From Ignavibacteriota bacterium (GTDB lineage Bacteria > Bacteroidota > Ignavibacteria > Ignavibacteriales > Melioribacteraceae), in the NCBI GenBank assembly GCA_016708125.1, contig JADJGF010000001.1, positions 2,750,001 through 2,814,000 on the forward strand: a stretch of 64,000 nt of DNA. Direction: 5' to 3'. The notes under the pieces are model-generated. The model was not told where the DNA came from. It ran no database searches and saw nothing but the letters and a program-made list of their open reading frames with translations. This document shows, piece by piece, positions 36,355 through 45,360 of this stretch (position 1 is its first letter; each line of letters opens with the position of its first letter). Position numbers and translations under genes: made by a program.

Positions 36355-37680
36355 CTAATTTGTTTTTGTTGTAAAATGATAAAGTTTTCCTTCAATAATT
36401 TTTTCATCAATAATTTCATCAACTCGCCAGTAATATGTTGAATTATTTTCTAACATTTCAGTTTCAAAATAATTTACGGTTTGATGTTTTACAAAAACCG
36501 GCTCTCCGCTTGCACTTGGTCCGTCTTTTAATTTTTCGCCATTCTTCAAAGTTTGCGGAAATTTTGATTTCCAAAAATAAATTTTAAACGATTCTGCATT
36601 TCTTGATGGAATCCAAGTAAGAGTAATTTTGTTTGCTTCAATATTATAAGAACCATTTCTTGGTTTTTCTAAAAATGTAAACGGAAGAACCGAAGGTATT
36701 TCTTTTTCCGGATTCCACTTTCCGTTAAAAGTCCATTCAGCATTTATTATTTCCGGAGTTGGTGAATTTTCTGCTTCGTGTAAATTATTTTTAAACCAAT
36801 CATAATCTCCGCCTAATCTGTGGCAATTATAAAAATAATGACGTTCTCCCCAAATCCATTCTTTTGCATTTGGTGAAACAGGCCAAAAGATTGGAACGTC
36901 TGCCATGTTTTCCGAGAAGATACAATCGAGCAAATAAAATTGTGCATCAACGTGATGTCTTCCGAGTGGAAAACCTTCAACTCCATCAAAATAAGAATTA
37001 CGGATTACAAACTTTGCATTTTTATCATCAATTCCTTTATGCCAAAGTGAAGCTGTTAAATTGTGTCCGTAAAATTTTGAATCCGTAATGTAACACCAGC
37101 CTCGTGGACAAACATAATCAACCCAGCCTTCAAAGTAACAATGCGAATGATAATACATTCCGTTTTCTGCCCATAAGCTAACGGTATCTGCACCATCAGC
37201 AATAATATTGCAATTTATTAAAATTACTTTTGTGCCCAATCCAAGAATTGCATATTGATGATCGTGATCTCCAAATAAATCCCCATAATTATTGTGAATT
37301 GTCAAATTAGCAAAAGTTACGTTTGATGTATTTGAATCAATATTTACAACCGCTGAGCCAAAATGTGAATTATTTTTTAGGATCCATTTTTTGCGTAATT
37401 CTGCAAATTGAATTATTGTGCTGTCTTTATTTTCTCCAACAATAGAAATATTAGAATTATGGATAAATAATTTTTCATTGTACAATCCATTTTTCACTAA
37501 AATAATTTTTAATGAATTATTATTTGCCGGAATAGATTCAATTGCTTCTTGTATTGTTAAAAAATTTCCCGAACCATTTTTATCAACAATTATATCAGCT
37601 TTCTCTTTTGCGAATAAAAGTTGTGAAAATAAAATTATAAGGAAAAATAGTTTTGTAATAATTCTTTTCATGATTTTCAC
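36355..37680 (-). CDS. Pectin methylesterase (carbohydrate esterase 8) with C-terminal FnIII-like domain
   Basis: A 441-residue secreted esterase that removes methyl groups from homogalacturonan so that lyases and hydrolases can act. Signal peptide at residues ~1-24 (LFAKEKADI after it). The parallel beta-helix carries CE8 motifs: VDKNGSGNFLTIQEAIESIP, NITIHNN-like and the catalytic strand GWVDYVCPRGWCYI, whose Asp is the expected nucleophile (usual form GxVDFIFG). A conserved WGERHYFYNCH follows. The last ~95 residues (NKITLTWIPSRNAESFKIYF, HYWRVDEI-like) resemble a fibronectin type III module. Either ATG 37680 or the one three codons on may start it. Divergent from the TonB receptor; array B lies between. 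Confidence 0.9.
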   Translation of the reverse strand: MKIMKRIITKLFFLIILFSQLLFAKEKADIIVDKNGSGNFLTIQEAIESIPANNNSLKIILVKNGLYNEKLFIHNSNISIVGENKDSTIIQFAELRKKWILKNNSHFGSAVVNIDSNTSNVTFANLTIHNNYGDLFGDHDHQYAILGLGTKVILINCNIIADGADTVSLWAENGMYYHSHCYFEGWVDYVCPRGWCYITDSKFYGHNLTASLWHKGIDDKNAKFVIRNSYFDGVEGFPLGRHHVDAQFYLLDCIFSENMADVPIFWPVSPNAKEWIWGERHYFYNCHRLGGDYDWFKNNLHEAENSPTPEIINAEWTFNGKWNPEKEIPSVLPFTFLEKPRNGSYNIEANKITLTWIPSRNAESFKIYFWKSKFPQTLKNGEKLKDGPSASGEPVFVKHQTVNYFETEMLENNSTYYWRVDEIIDEKIIEGKLYHFTTKTN

Positions 37681-37891
37681 TTTTTAAGTTCAATAATTAA
37701 ATATACAAAATTGAAATAAATCAGATGGTTTCAGATTTTCCGTCCTAAATCAGATTCTACATTTACTGAAAAAATTCTATCAAATAAATTTTTGCTCTCA
37801 ATGATGGTGAACTATTTTTTTACAAAATTTGTAAAAATAATTTAGTTCAAATTTTTTTTACTTGACAAATATATAAAATATTCTGATTTTT

Positions 37892-37939
37892 AGTAAGCGT
37901 TTAAGTAATTGATAAAGTAATCGCTTAAAATTACTTTAA
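37892..37939. promoter_or_regulatory. LacI-type operator array B (divergent pectinesterase / TonB receptor)
   Basis: Units AGTAAGCGTTTA (37892), AGTAATTGATAA (37904) and AGTAATCGCTTA (37916) are arranged head to tail with a 12-bp period, followed by a degenerate fourth. Two full matches to TAANCGNTTA occur at 37894-37903 and 37918-37927, 24 bp apart, with a weaker half-like site exactly between. It lies in the 319-bp gap between the leftward CE8 gene and the rightward receptor gene, so one array can control both. A TTGACA at 37862 just upstream may be part of the rightward promoter. Confidence 0.75.
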
Positions 37940-37999
37940 ATAACTTTCAATTTTACATACTTTTTTTGTGGCTGTTTTTTTCACTAATCGAGAAAAAAT

Positions 38000-40900
38000 A
38001 TGACTCAAGACAACATTAAAATTCTTGCCTTTTTCACGTTGCTTTTTTTAACGTCACAAATTTTTGGACAAGGAAATATTTCCGGAATAATTTCCGATTC
38101 ATTAACAAACAAGCCACTTATTGGAGCTAATGCCGTATTGATGGGAACATCTATGGGAAGTGCAACTGATTTAGAAGGAGAGTATAAAATTTCAAGAGTT
38201 CCGGATGGACAGCATAAAATTCGCATTTCTTATATTGGTTATAAACCAAAAGAATTTGTAATTAATATTGTAAGTGGAAGGACATTGAATTTTGATATAA
38301 ACCTTTCTCCCGATATTGTTGAAGGCGAAACAGTTGTAGTTTCTGCACAAGCTGCCGGGCAAGTTGCCGCCATAAATCAACAATTATCTTCAAATACAAT
38401 TGTGAATATTGTTTCGGAAGAAAAAATTCAAGAATTGCCGGATGCAAATGCTGCAGAATCAATTGGAAGACTTCCCGGTGTTTCTGTAATTAGATCAGGA
38501 GGAGAAGCAAATAAAGTTATACTTCGCGGATTATCCGACAAATTTTTAAATGTAACAATTGATGGAATGAAAGTTCCGCCAACTGATGCAACCGGAAGAG
38601 GAATAGATTTAAGCATGATTTCCCAAAACTCTTTAGCTGGAATTGAACTTTATAAAGCTTTAACTTCAGATAAAGACGGCGATGCTTTAGCTGGCAGTGT
38701 AAATTTAGTAACAAAAACAGCTCCGCATAATCGTGAAATAAGATTAGACTTAAAAGGCGGATATAATGATATTATGAATTCATTTAAGCAGTATGATTTT
38801 GCGGTAAATTATGGTGAGAGATTTTTTGATGATTTTTTAGGTGTTCAACTTAATGCTAATCTTGAGAGTAAAATAAGAAGCAATGAAAGTATAAATGTTA
38901 ATTATAGCGTAGATCAATCATTTGGAGGTGATTATTTTATAAATAATTTTTTACTTCAACATACTGATGAAATTAGAGAAAGAAATGGTTTTAAAGTTTT
39001 GCTAGACTTTAGAACTCCTGATGACGGTGTTATCAGAATAAATAATGTACTCGGGAAAACGAAAAGAGATTATTTATGGTTTTATAGAGAATTTACTTCA
39101 AACGGCGGCGGAGATTTTGACGGTCCGGCTTATGATTTTAGAGATAGAGAACAAGAAATAGGAACATTTAATAGTTCTATTAAAGGAGACAATAATTTAT
39201 TAGGATTTAAATTATCATGGGGATTATCGTTTGCTGAAAGTGAAGCTAACTATCCTTATGATTATGAAATGATTTTTGTTGAAGATGGAGGAATGGAAGC
39301 TTCACCAAAAATTAAAACAAATCCTGAACAGCTTATAGATTATGCGGTAAATAGTTATTTAAATGCTTCACTTGATTGGGCATACTTTAGAGAACAAAAT
39401 AATTACGATAAAGAAAAAACAATATTTTTAGATATCTCAAGAACATATAACATTAGTAAAGAATTTTCGGGAGAATTTAAATTCGGCGGCAAATATAAAA
39501 TAAAAGATAGATCAAATAATCAGTCAGAAAAATTAACACCTTACTATTTAGGAAGATGGATGCCGTATGAAAGACTTCCCGACGGAACTTTTCAACTTAA
39601 AGATTTTACTGGTACATACTTTGAAAATTGGTGGTTAGCCGGCGGCGGTGCAATAGGACTTAATGAATTTTTCAGTGATTTAGAAATTAGAGATATTTAT
39701 GGAAAATATCCTTTAAGCCCAATAATAGAACGTGACAGACTGAGAGAATGGCAAAGAATAAATCAATATGGAGTAAACAGTAGCGGTTCAGATTTACCCA
39801 ATGCTCAAGAAATTTGGGACAATCCTTTAATAAAATATAACGATTATAATATCACGGAAAAGGTAAGTTCCGGGTATTTGATGAATACATTAAATGTCTC
39901 ACAATTTCTTACTGTAATAACCGGATTAAGAATTGAAAACGAATCGAATGATTATTTAGCAAGTTTTATGCGTGGTTCAACCGGAGGATTTCCTGTTGAT
40001 CCCGGAGTAATTCAAGATACAAATTCTACTTCTCAGCAAACTGTATGGCTTCCAAATCTAAATATTTTAATCAAACCAAATGACTTTATGAATATTAGAT
40101 TAGCTGCTTATAAAGCTTTAGCAAGACCCGATTTTAATATGAGACTTGATAGATATATAGCTGGAAGACCGGCAGAAGCAAGCAGCAGACCTCAAGTTTA
40201 TGTCGGTAATATTGGATTAAAATCGGCACAAGCATGGAATTTTGAAATTAACACATCATTCTTCACTAATGAAATTGGCTTAATTTCAATATCGGCATAT
40301 TATAAAGAAATTGATGATATGTTTCATATGTTAAATAACTTTAACACTTTTGCAGTTAGAGATGAACAAGGAGTTTTACAAGATACACTAATTCAACATT
40401 TTGGCATAAAATGGCCAAGTAAAATGGGAACAACTCCCTATGATTTAACACTTCCGTACAATTCACCCAAACCAACAAAAGTTTGGGGATTTGAATTAGA
40501 ACATCAGATAAATTTTCTGTTTTTGCCGGGGTTCTTAAAAAATTTCGTATTATCATATAATGCATCAATAGTCCGTTCCGAAACCGTTACTTACGGTTCT
40601 CAAACAATTTCATATATAGATTCATCAGGATTAATTCCTTTAAGAAAATCAAAAAATATTTTAATTGAAAGAGTACAGCAGCTTGAAGGAATGCCCGAAT
40701 TTTTTGGCAATATATCTCTGGGTTATGATTTGGATGGTTTTTCTGCAAGAATATCATTGTTTCATAAAGCAAAACATAATGTTACGTTTTCTGCTAGATC
40801 AGATGACAGAGTTACAAAACCTTTTACCAGAATTGATTTAGTAGTTAAGCAAAAGATTACGGATTATTTATCTGCATTTGTTAATGTAAATAATTTAACC

Positions 40901-41011
40901 GATGTAGAAGAGGGATCTGATTTAGTGAGAAGACAATATGACTATACTCTTTTTGATCAAAGTGAAAGATACGGTTTAACTTTGGATTTTGGAGTTACGT
41001 TAAATTTTTAG
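38000..41011 (+). CDS. TonB-dependent outer-membrane receptor, probable oligogalacturonide importer
   Basis: A 1003-residue receptor: signal peptide (~1-24, ending IFGQ), a carboxypeptidase-regulatory-like domain (~25-105; GNISGIISDSLTNKPLIGAN), plug domain (~130-245; EKIQELPDANAAESIGRLPG, VILRGLSDKFLNVTIDG) and a 22-strand-type barrel ending YGLTLDFGVTLNF with a terminal aromatic residue. The plug motifs are those of TonB-dependent receptors that import complex substrates with TonB energy. No SusD-like binding lipoprotein gene accompanies it, so it is not a standard SusCD pair. Substrate assignment to pectin fragments rests on the neighbours and on operator array B. Confidence 0.93.
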   Translation: MTQDNIKILAFFTLLFLTSQIFGQGNISGIISDSLTNKPLIGANAVLMGTSMGSATDLEGEYKISRVPDGQHKIRISYIGYKPKEFVINIVSGRTLNFDINLSPDIVEGETVVVSAQAAGQVAAINQQLSSNTIVNIVSEEKIQELPDANAAESIGRLPGVSVIRSGGEANKVILRGLSDKFLNVTIDGMKVPPTDATGRGIDLSMISQNSLAGIELYKALTSDKDGDALAGSVNLVTKTAPHNREIRLDLKGGYNDIMNSFKQYDFAVNYGERFFDDFLGVQLNANLESKIRSNESINVNYSVDQSFGGDYFINNFLLQHTDEIRERNGFKVLLDFRTPDDGVIRINNVLGKTKRDYLWFYREFTSNGGGDFDGPAYDFRDREQEIGTFNSSIKGDNNLLGFKLSWGLSFAESEANYPYDYEMIFVEDGGMEASPKIKTNPEQLIDYAVNSYLNASLDWAYFREQNNYDKEKTIFLDISRTYNISKEFSGEFKFGGKYKIKDRSNNQSEKLTPYYLGRWMPYERLPDGTFQLKDFTGTYFENWWLAGGGAIGLNEFFSDLEIRDIYGKYPLSPIIERDRLREWQRINQYGVNSSGSDLPNAQEIWDNPLIKYNDYNITEKVSSGYLMNTLNVSQFLTVITGLRIENESNDYLASFMRGSTGGFPVDPGVIQDTNSTSQQTVWLPNLNILIKPNDFMNIRLAAYKALARPDFNMRLDRYIAGRPAEASSRPQVYVGNIGLKSAQAWNFEINTSFFTNEIGLISISAYYKEIDDMFHMLNNFNTFAVRDEQGVLQDTLIQHFGIKWPSKMGTTPYDLTLPYNSPKPTKVWGFELEHQINFLFLPGFLKNFVLSYNASIVRSETVTYGSQTISYIDSSGLIPLRKSKNILIERVQQLEGMPEFFGNISLGYDLDGFSARISLFHKAKHNVTFSARSDDRVTKPFTRIDLVVKQKITDYLSAFVNVNNLTDVEEGSDLVRRQYDYTLFDQSERYGLTLDFGVTLNF

Positions 41012-41125
41012 TTTAATAATTACTTAATTAAAATTTAAAATATAATTGTTATAAAAAAAGAGGAGGTGGCGTATAATATCTTTAATAATTCATTCTAATT
41101 TATTTAATTTAATTTGGAGGATTTA

Positions 41126-42829
41126 ATGCGGATCAAAAAACTATTATTGAGTTTTATTTTTAGCATCCTATTTTTTAGCTCAATTTATGCACAAGAAGAT
41201 GTATTGCAATTAGTTCCTTTTAACGGTGATACTCTTACTTATATAAATTGGCAAATAATAGCTGACACAACAGCAAATGGAATATTACCTAACAGAGTTT
41301 ATGAATTATCGCGTGACGGTATCTATTTGCACAATCGTATATTTACAGTTCCAAATGGTGAGACATTGAGAATTAGAGCAGCATCGGGAACCGGTGAAAA
41401 ACCAATAGTTTATTTATGGGAATCCGGAACAGGATCTTCACCAACTCGCCCTCCCGGAAATTTTGTTGTATTAAATGGTGCAAGTCTTGAGTTAAAAAAC
41501 ATTTGTATTACCGGTTTTTACGAACCAGAGCCGGACCGTGTTGATGGAACACAAGGTGGATTAATTAATACTACGGCTGCCGGAAATTCTATAGTTTTAG
41601 ATGGAGTTATTCTTTCAAATATTAATGGTCAACATGTTAGAGTTGCTCATACTTCATCAAAAGTACAAATTACAAATTCAGTTTTAGCAAATATGGGTGC
41701 TTTAACAACATCAAATCTTGGTGCCGGAAAAGGACTTGATTTAAGAGAAGCTGCAATTGATACGCTCATTGTAGAAAATACTTCTTTTGTAAATTATCAA
41801 GATAGAGCAATTAGACATTATAATTTTAGTAATCCCTTAGCCGGAACAGGAAATTTAGGATATGTAAGAATTAATCATAATACTTTTACAAATGGTATGG
41901 GTTATCACGGATTATTATCACTTGGCAGTTTAGGTGATAAAGTTATGATTACGAATAATTTCTTTGTTGATGCATTTGCATTAGGAGAAGATTCTACGGA
42001 TGCTACACGTACAGCAGAATGGGCAAACACAGGTGAATTTTATACTAATGGTAATAACAAAATTACTTGGATTTTTTCTACTCCAAACGATTCCACAGAA
42101 TGGTTTGTAAATAATAATTATTTCACAATTTCATCTGAAGGTCAAAATTGGTTGAATGATAATCATTATGGAAATGGATCATTTGGTCGTGCACCGCACT
42201 TATCAAATCATATAATTTCAAAGTTAGGAACTGCTGCAGAAAATGCTTTTACAGAAGCTGCAGATTTAACATTGAATAATACTCCAAGATTAATGACAAA
42301 TATGATGACTTGGTACGAAGATTCAACCGGTGGAAATAGATCTAAAAATACTCCTGGTGCAGTTTTTGACAGAATGACTGATGATTTTGATAGAAGAGTT
42401 ATTCAATACTATAGAGATTCTTTGGATGCATCATATCCAACTTCTTCTGTAGCATATACCGGAGCTGAAGATGGATTTCCGGCTGGAGATTTAAACTGGT
42501 TCCCGGATAAATTAAATGATTGGCTGACTGATGTTGATGATAATTCAATTGAAGTTATTCCATCAGAATTTACGTTAAGCCAAAATTATCCGAATCCGTT
42601 TAATCCGTCAACAATTATTAAATATGCAATTCCATCAAAAGCAAATGTTACGTTAAAAGTTTATGATGTTCTTGGAAGTGAAGTTGCAACAATTATAAAA
42701 AATAAAGTTCAGAATACCGGAAAATATGAAGTTAAATTTGATGCAAGCAGATTATCAAGCGGAGTTTATTTCTATACTCTAAACGCCGGAAACTTTTTAC
42801 AAACAAAGAAAATGATATTAATAAAATAA
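41126..42829 (+). CDS. Type IX-secreted parallel beta-helix protein, putative pectin-active enzyme
   Basis: A 567-residue secreted protein. ATG 41126 is chosen over an upstream TTG because GGAGG (41116-41120) sits five bases before it and a signal peptide follows (residues ~1-22, SIYAQEDVL). The body (25-~480) has repeated short strands with Asn ladders (VLNGASLELKNICITGF, VLDGVILSNINGQHVRV, VQITNSVLANMG, VENTSFVNYQDRAIRH, ITNNFFVDAF), a right-handed parallel beta-helix as in polysaccharide lyases (DUF4957/DUF5123-like). The end is a type A type IX sorting domain (NYPNPFNPSTIIKYAIP, ending TKKMILIK). It follows the receptor gene by 114 bp. Catalytic residues are not obvious, so it may bind rather than cleave. 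Confidence 0.82.
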   Translation: MRIKKLLLSFIFSILFFSSIYAQEDVLQLVPFNGDTLTYINWQIIADTTANGILPNRVYELSRDGIYLHNRIFTVPNGETLRIRAASGTGEKPIVYLWESGTGSSPTRPPGNFVVLNGASLELKNICITGFYEPEPDRVDGTQGGLINTTAAGNSIVLDGVILSNINGQHVRVAHTSSKVQITNSVLANMGALTTSNLGAGKGLDLREAAIDTLIVENTSFVNYQDRAIRHYNFSNPLAGTGNLGYVRINHNTFTNGMGYHGLLSLGSLGDKVMITNNFFVDAFALGEDSTDATRTAEWANTGEFYTNGNNKITWIFSTPNDSTEWFVNNNYFTISSEGQNWLNDNHYGNGSFGRAPHLSNHIISKLGTAAENAFTEAADLTLNNTPRLMTNMMTWYEDSTGGNRSKNTPGAVFDRMTDDFDRRVIQYYRDSLDASYPTSSVAYTGAEDGFPAGDLNWFPDKLNDWLTDVDDNSIEVIPSEFTLSQNYPNPFNPSTIIKYAIPSKANVTLKVYDVLGSEVATIIKNKVQNTGKYEVKFDASRLSSGVYFYTLNAGNFLQTKKMILIK

Positions 42830-42850
42830 GCCTCCTTTACTGAGCCTCCT

Positions 42851-42883
42851 GAAGCATCCATTTTGTAATTAGATGGATGCTTC
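42851..42883 (+). terminator. Perfect 11-bp hairpin after the beta-helix gene
   Basis: GAAGCATCCAT (42851-42861) pairs perfectly with ATGGATGCTTC (42873-42883), loop 11 nt. It lies 22 bp past the stop of the beta-helix gene and 26 bp before the esterase gene. The downstream T-run is weak (TTAATAAAAT), so termination may be partial and the hairpin may instead protect the upstream mRNA. Confidence 0.6.
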
Positions 42884-42908
42884 TTAATAAAATATTGTAT
42901 GAATTTTT

Positions 42909-43889
42909 ATGAAAATTAGTTTATCAATATCAGTTATTCTCTTTATTCTATTTTGTAATTTATTTTCACAAACGCAAAAAATTGATACTTCATTTACCGT
43001 TTTCAGTGCTTACCAAAAAGCCGTAAAAGATTTTCCTTTCATCAAAATTGTAAAACCAATTCTTCCGGAAAATGTAAACGCAATAAGAAATTTATCCTAT
43101 GTAAAATATGGCGAAAGGGAACTAAAGCTTGATATTTTTTATCATGCAAATAATAAAAATTACAAACCGGCAGTAATTTTAATTCATGGCGGCGGTTGGC
43201 ATTCGGGAAACAAATCGCACCAAGTTCCGCTGGCAATGGAATTAGCAAAAAATGGTTTTGTTTCCGCAACAATAGAATACAGATTTTCTCAAGAAGCAAT
43301 TTTTCCCGCAGCAATTATTGATGTAAAAAATTCAATAAAATGGCTTAAGAAAAATTCTGAAAAATTTAAAATTGATACTAATAAAATTGCAGTTTTAGGA
43401 TTTTCTGCGGGCGGACAAATAGCATCTCTGGTGGGATTTACTCCGGATTATAATGAATTTGAAGATGAAAATTTTTCTAAAATTTCAAGCAAAGTTCACG
43501 CAATTATTAATGTTGATGGATTGTTAGATTTTCTTCATTCTGAATCTAAGGAATTTGATGAAGTTCCAAACATGGAAAAACCAAGATCTGCACATCTTTG
43601 GTTCGGCGTTTCGCAAATTGAAAATCCGGAAATTTGGAAAAAAGGTTCACCAATAAATTATATAACGGAAAAATCATGTCCCATACTTTTTATAAATAGT
43701 TCAATTCCGTTTTATCACGCCGGAAGAGACGACGCAATTTTTATGTTAAAAAGTTATAAAATTTATTTTGAGCAGCACACAATTGAAAATACTCCGCATC
43801 CGTTTTGGCTTTTTCATCCATGGTTTGATGAAACAAAAGAAATTATAATTAATTTTTTAAATAAATTATTTGTCAATAAGAATGAATAA
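42909..43889 (+). CDS. Secreted alpha/beta-hydrolase esterase
   Basis: A 326-residue exported carboxylesterase: signal peptide (1-~20, CNLFSQ), an alpha/beta-hydrolase fold with oxyanion motif HGGGWHSGNKS, nucleophile Ser in GFSAGGQIA, an Asp in NVDGLLDF or nearby, and a catalytic His in TPHPFWLFHPW. This resembles the BD-FAE/hormone-sensitive lipase type esterases found in plant cell-wall loci, which remove acetyl or feruloyl groups. Acetyl removal from pectin or rhamnogalacturonan would fit the neighbours, but the substrate cannot be read from sequence. Confidence 0.85.
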   Translation: MKISLSISVILFILFCNLFSQTQKIDTSFTVFSAYQKAVKDFPFIKIVKPILPENVNAIRNLSYVKYGERELKLDIFYHANNKNYKPAVILIHGGGWHSGNKSHQVPLAMELAKNGFVSATIEYRFSQEAIFPAAIIDVKNSIKWLKKNSEKFKIDTNKIAVLGFSAGGQIASLVGFTPDYNEFEDENFSKISSKVHAIINVDGLLDFLHSESKEFDEVPNMEKPRSAHLWFGVSQIENPEIWKKGSPINYITEKSCPILFINSSIPFYHAGRDDAIFMLKSYKIYFEQHTIENTPHPFWLFHPWFDETKEIIINFLNKLFVNKNE

Positions 43890-43964
43890 ATTTTGTATAT
43901 ATGAGGTTTTTATCTAACATAAAGCAATATTTGCTTGACTTTCTAAAACTTTTTATTGATTTTT

Positions 43965-44012
43965 AGTAATCGTTTAAGTAATCGATGTAGTTACTGATAA
44001 AGTTAATATATT
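43965..44012. promoter_or_regulatory. LacI-type operator array C (before the uronate operon)
   Basis: Units AGTAATCGTTTA (43965), AGTAATCGATGT (43977) and AGTTACTGATAA (43989), then a degenerate fourth, again with a 12-bp period. The best core, TAATCGTTTA (43967-43976), matches TAANCGNTTA; the next unit matches in its first eight bases. It lies 128 bp before the GH105 gene that opens the long operon containing the LacI-family regulator, so autoregulation is expected. Confidence 0.72.
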
Positions 44013-44103
44013 TAAAAGAAAATTGTGAAAAATAAGAAAAAAAACACTTTTTGAGAAATCTTAACATAATTAAAGTTAATTGATAAAAGACTTTGAGAAA
44101 TTT

Positions 44104-45318
44104 ATGAAAAAATTCATTTTAATAAATTTAATTTTTCTAATACAAATTTTTGCACAAATTCAATTTCCCAATAAAACCGATATTACAATTTCCCCCAAAT
44201 TACCTTGGTCGCAAAGAATTGCGCAATCTTTTGTTTTAAGACATTCCGGCTCCGTAACTTTTGATAAATATATGACGAAAAATAATTGGAATTATGAGCA
44301 AGGTGTAATGCTTGAGGGAATGAAAAAAATATATGAGTTTTCGGGTGACAAACAATATCTCAATTTTATTAAAGAAAATATAGATCAATTTGTAAATGAA
44401 AATGGTGAGATAAAAACTTATAAATATTCTGATTTTAACATTGATAATATTAACGCCGGTAGAGCTTTGCTTTATTTATATGAAAATGAAAAATTTGAAA
44501 AATACAAAATTGCACTTGATACTTTGGGTAAACAAATTAAAAATCAGCCAAGAACTCTAAGCGGCGGATTTTGGCATAAGAAAATATATCCATATCAAAT
44601 GTGGCTTGATGGACTTTTTATGGCTGAGCCATTTTATGCAAATTATTCCCAATTATTTTCTGAAGATAATTATGATGACATCTTCAAACAATTTACAATG
44701 ATTTACGAAAAAACTGTAGATGAAAAAACTGGATTACTTTATCATGCATGGAATGAAAATAAAGAACAGAAATGGGCAGATAAAGAAACCGGAAAATCTC
44801 CGCATTTTTGGGGAAGAGCAATGGGCTGGTATTTAATGGCAATTGTGGAAACGCTTGATTTTATTGATGAGAATGATATTCGTAGAAATAATTTAATAAA
44901 TATTTTACAAAATGTTTCAGAAACATTATTAAATTTTAGAGATTGTAAAACCGGTTTGTGGTTTCAAGTAATTGATATGCCGGAACGAGAAGGAAATTAT
45001 CTTGAAGCATCTTGCGCAACAATGTTTACTTATGTTTTTACAAAAGGTGCAAACAAAAAATATTTAGATGCAAAATTTCTAAATATCGCAAAAGAAAGTT
45101 TTAATTCAATAATTGAGCATCATGTAAAAATTGATGAAAATGGTTTTGTAGATCTTTACAATACTTGCTCAGCAGCCGGTTTAGGCGGAAATCCATACAG
45201 AGACGGCTCTTTTGCGTATTACATCAGCGAGCCGACAAGAATAAATGATTTTAAAGGTTACGGTCCGCTTTTATATTCTGCAATAGAATTAGAAAAGGCT
45301 GATGTTTTAGTTAAATAA
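44104..45318 (+). CDS. Unsaturated uronyl hydrolase, glycoside hydrolase family 105
   Basis: A 404-residue enzyme that hydrolyses the unsaturated galacturonyl residue left by pectate or rhamnogalacturonan lyases (YteR/YesR family), releasing 5-keto-4-deoxyuronate for KduI. ATG 44104 opens a signal peptide (residues ~1-18, IQIFAQ) and is preferred over TTG 44080. The (alpha/alpha)6 barrel carries family motifs: NNWNYEQGVMLEGMKKIYE, INAGRALLYLYE, SGGFWHKKIYPYQMWLDGLFMA (the Asp in WLDG is the expected acid/base) and FWGRAMGWYLMAIVE. Periplasmic location is likely. First gene of the 17-gene operon. Confidence 0.92.
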   Translation: MKKFILINLIFLIQIFAQIQFPNKTDITISPKLPWSQRIAQSFVLRHSGSVTFDKYMTKNNWNYEQGVMLEGMKKIYEFSGDKQYLNFIKENIDQFVNENGEIKTYKYSDFNIDNINAGRALLYLYENEKFEKYKIALDTLGKQIKNQPRTLSGGFWHKKIYPYQMWLDGLFMAEPFYANYSQLFSEDNYDDIFKQFTMIYEKTVDEKTGLLYHAWNENKEQKWADKETGKSPHFWGRAMGWYLMAIVETLDFIDENDIRRNNLINILQNVSETLLNFRDCKTGLWFQVIDMPEREGNYLEASCATMFTYVFTKGANKKYLDAKFLNIAKESFNSIIEHHVKIDENGFVDLYNTCSAAGLGGNPYRDGSFAYYISEPTRINDFKGYGPLLYSAIELEKADVLVK

Positions 45319-45360
45319 TATTTTAACATTTTTAAAGAATTTTTATAGAGTGAAATTAAA

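Noticed and set aside
36864..37088. 74-residue rightward ORF inside the pectinesterase gene
   Set aside because: Shadow of the real leftward gene; no start context or homology features.
41046..41077. TTGTTA and TATAAT before the beta-helix gene
   Set aside because: The 20-bp spacer and weak -35 box make it unconvincing without transcript data.
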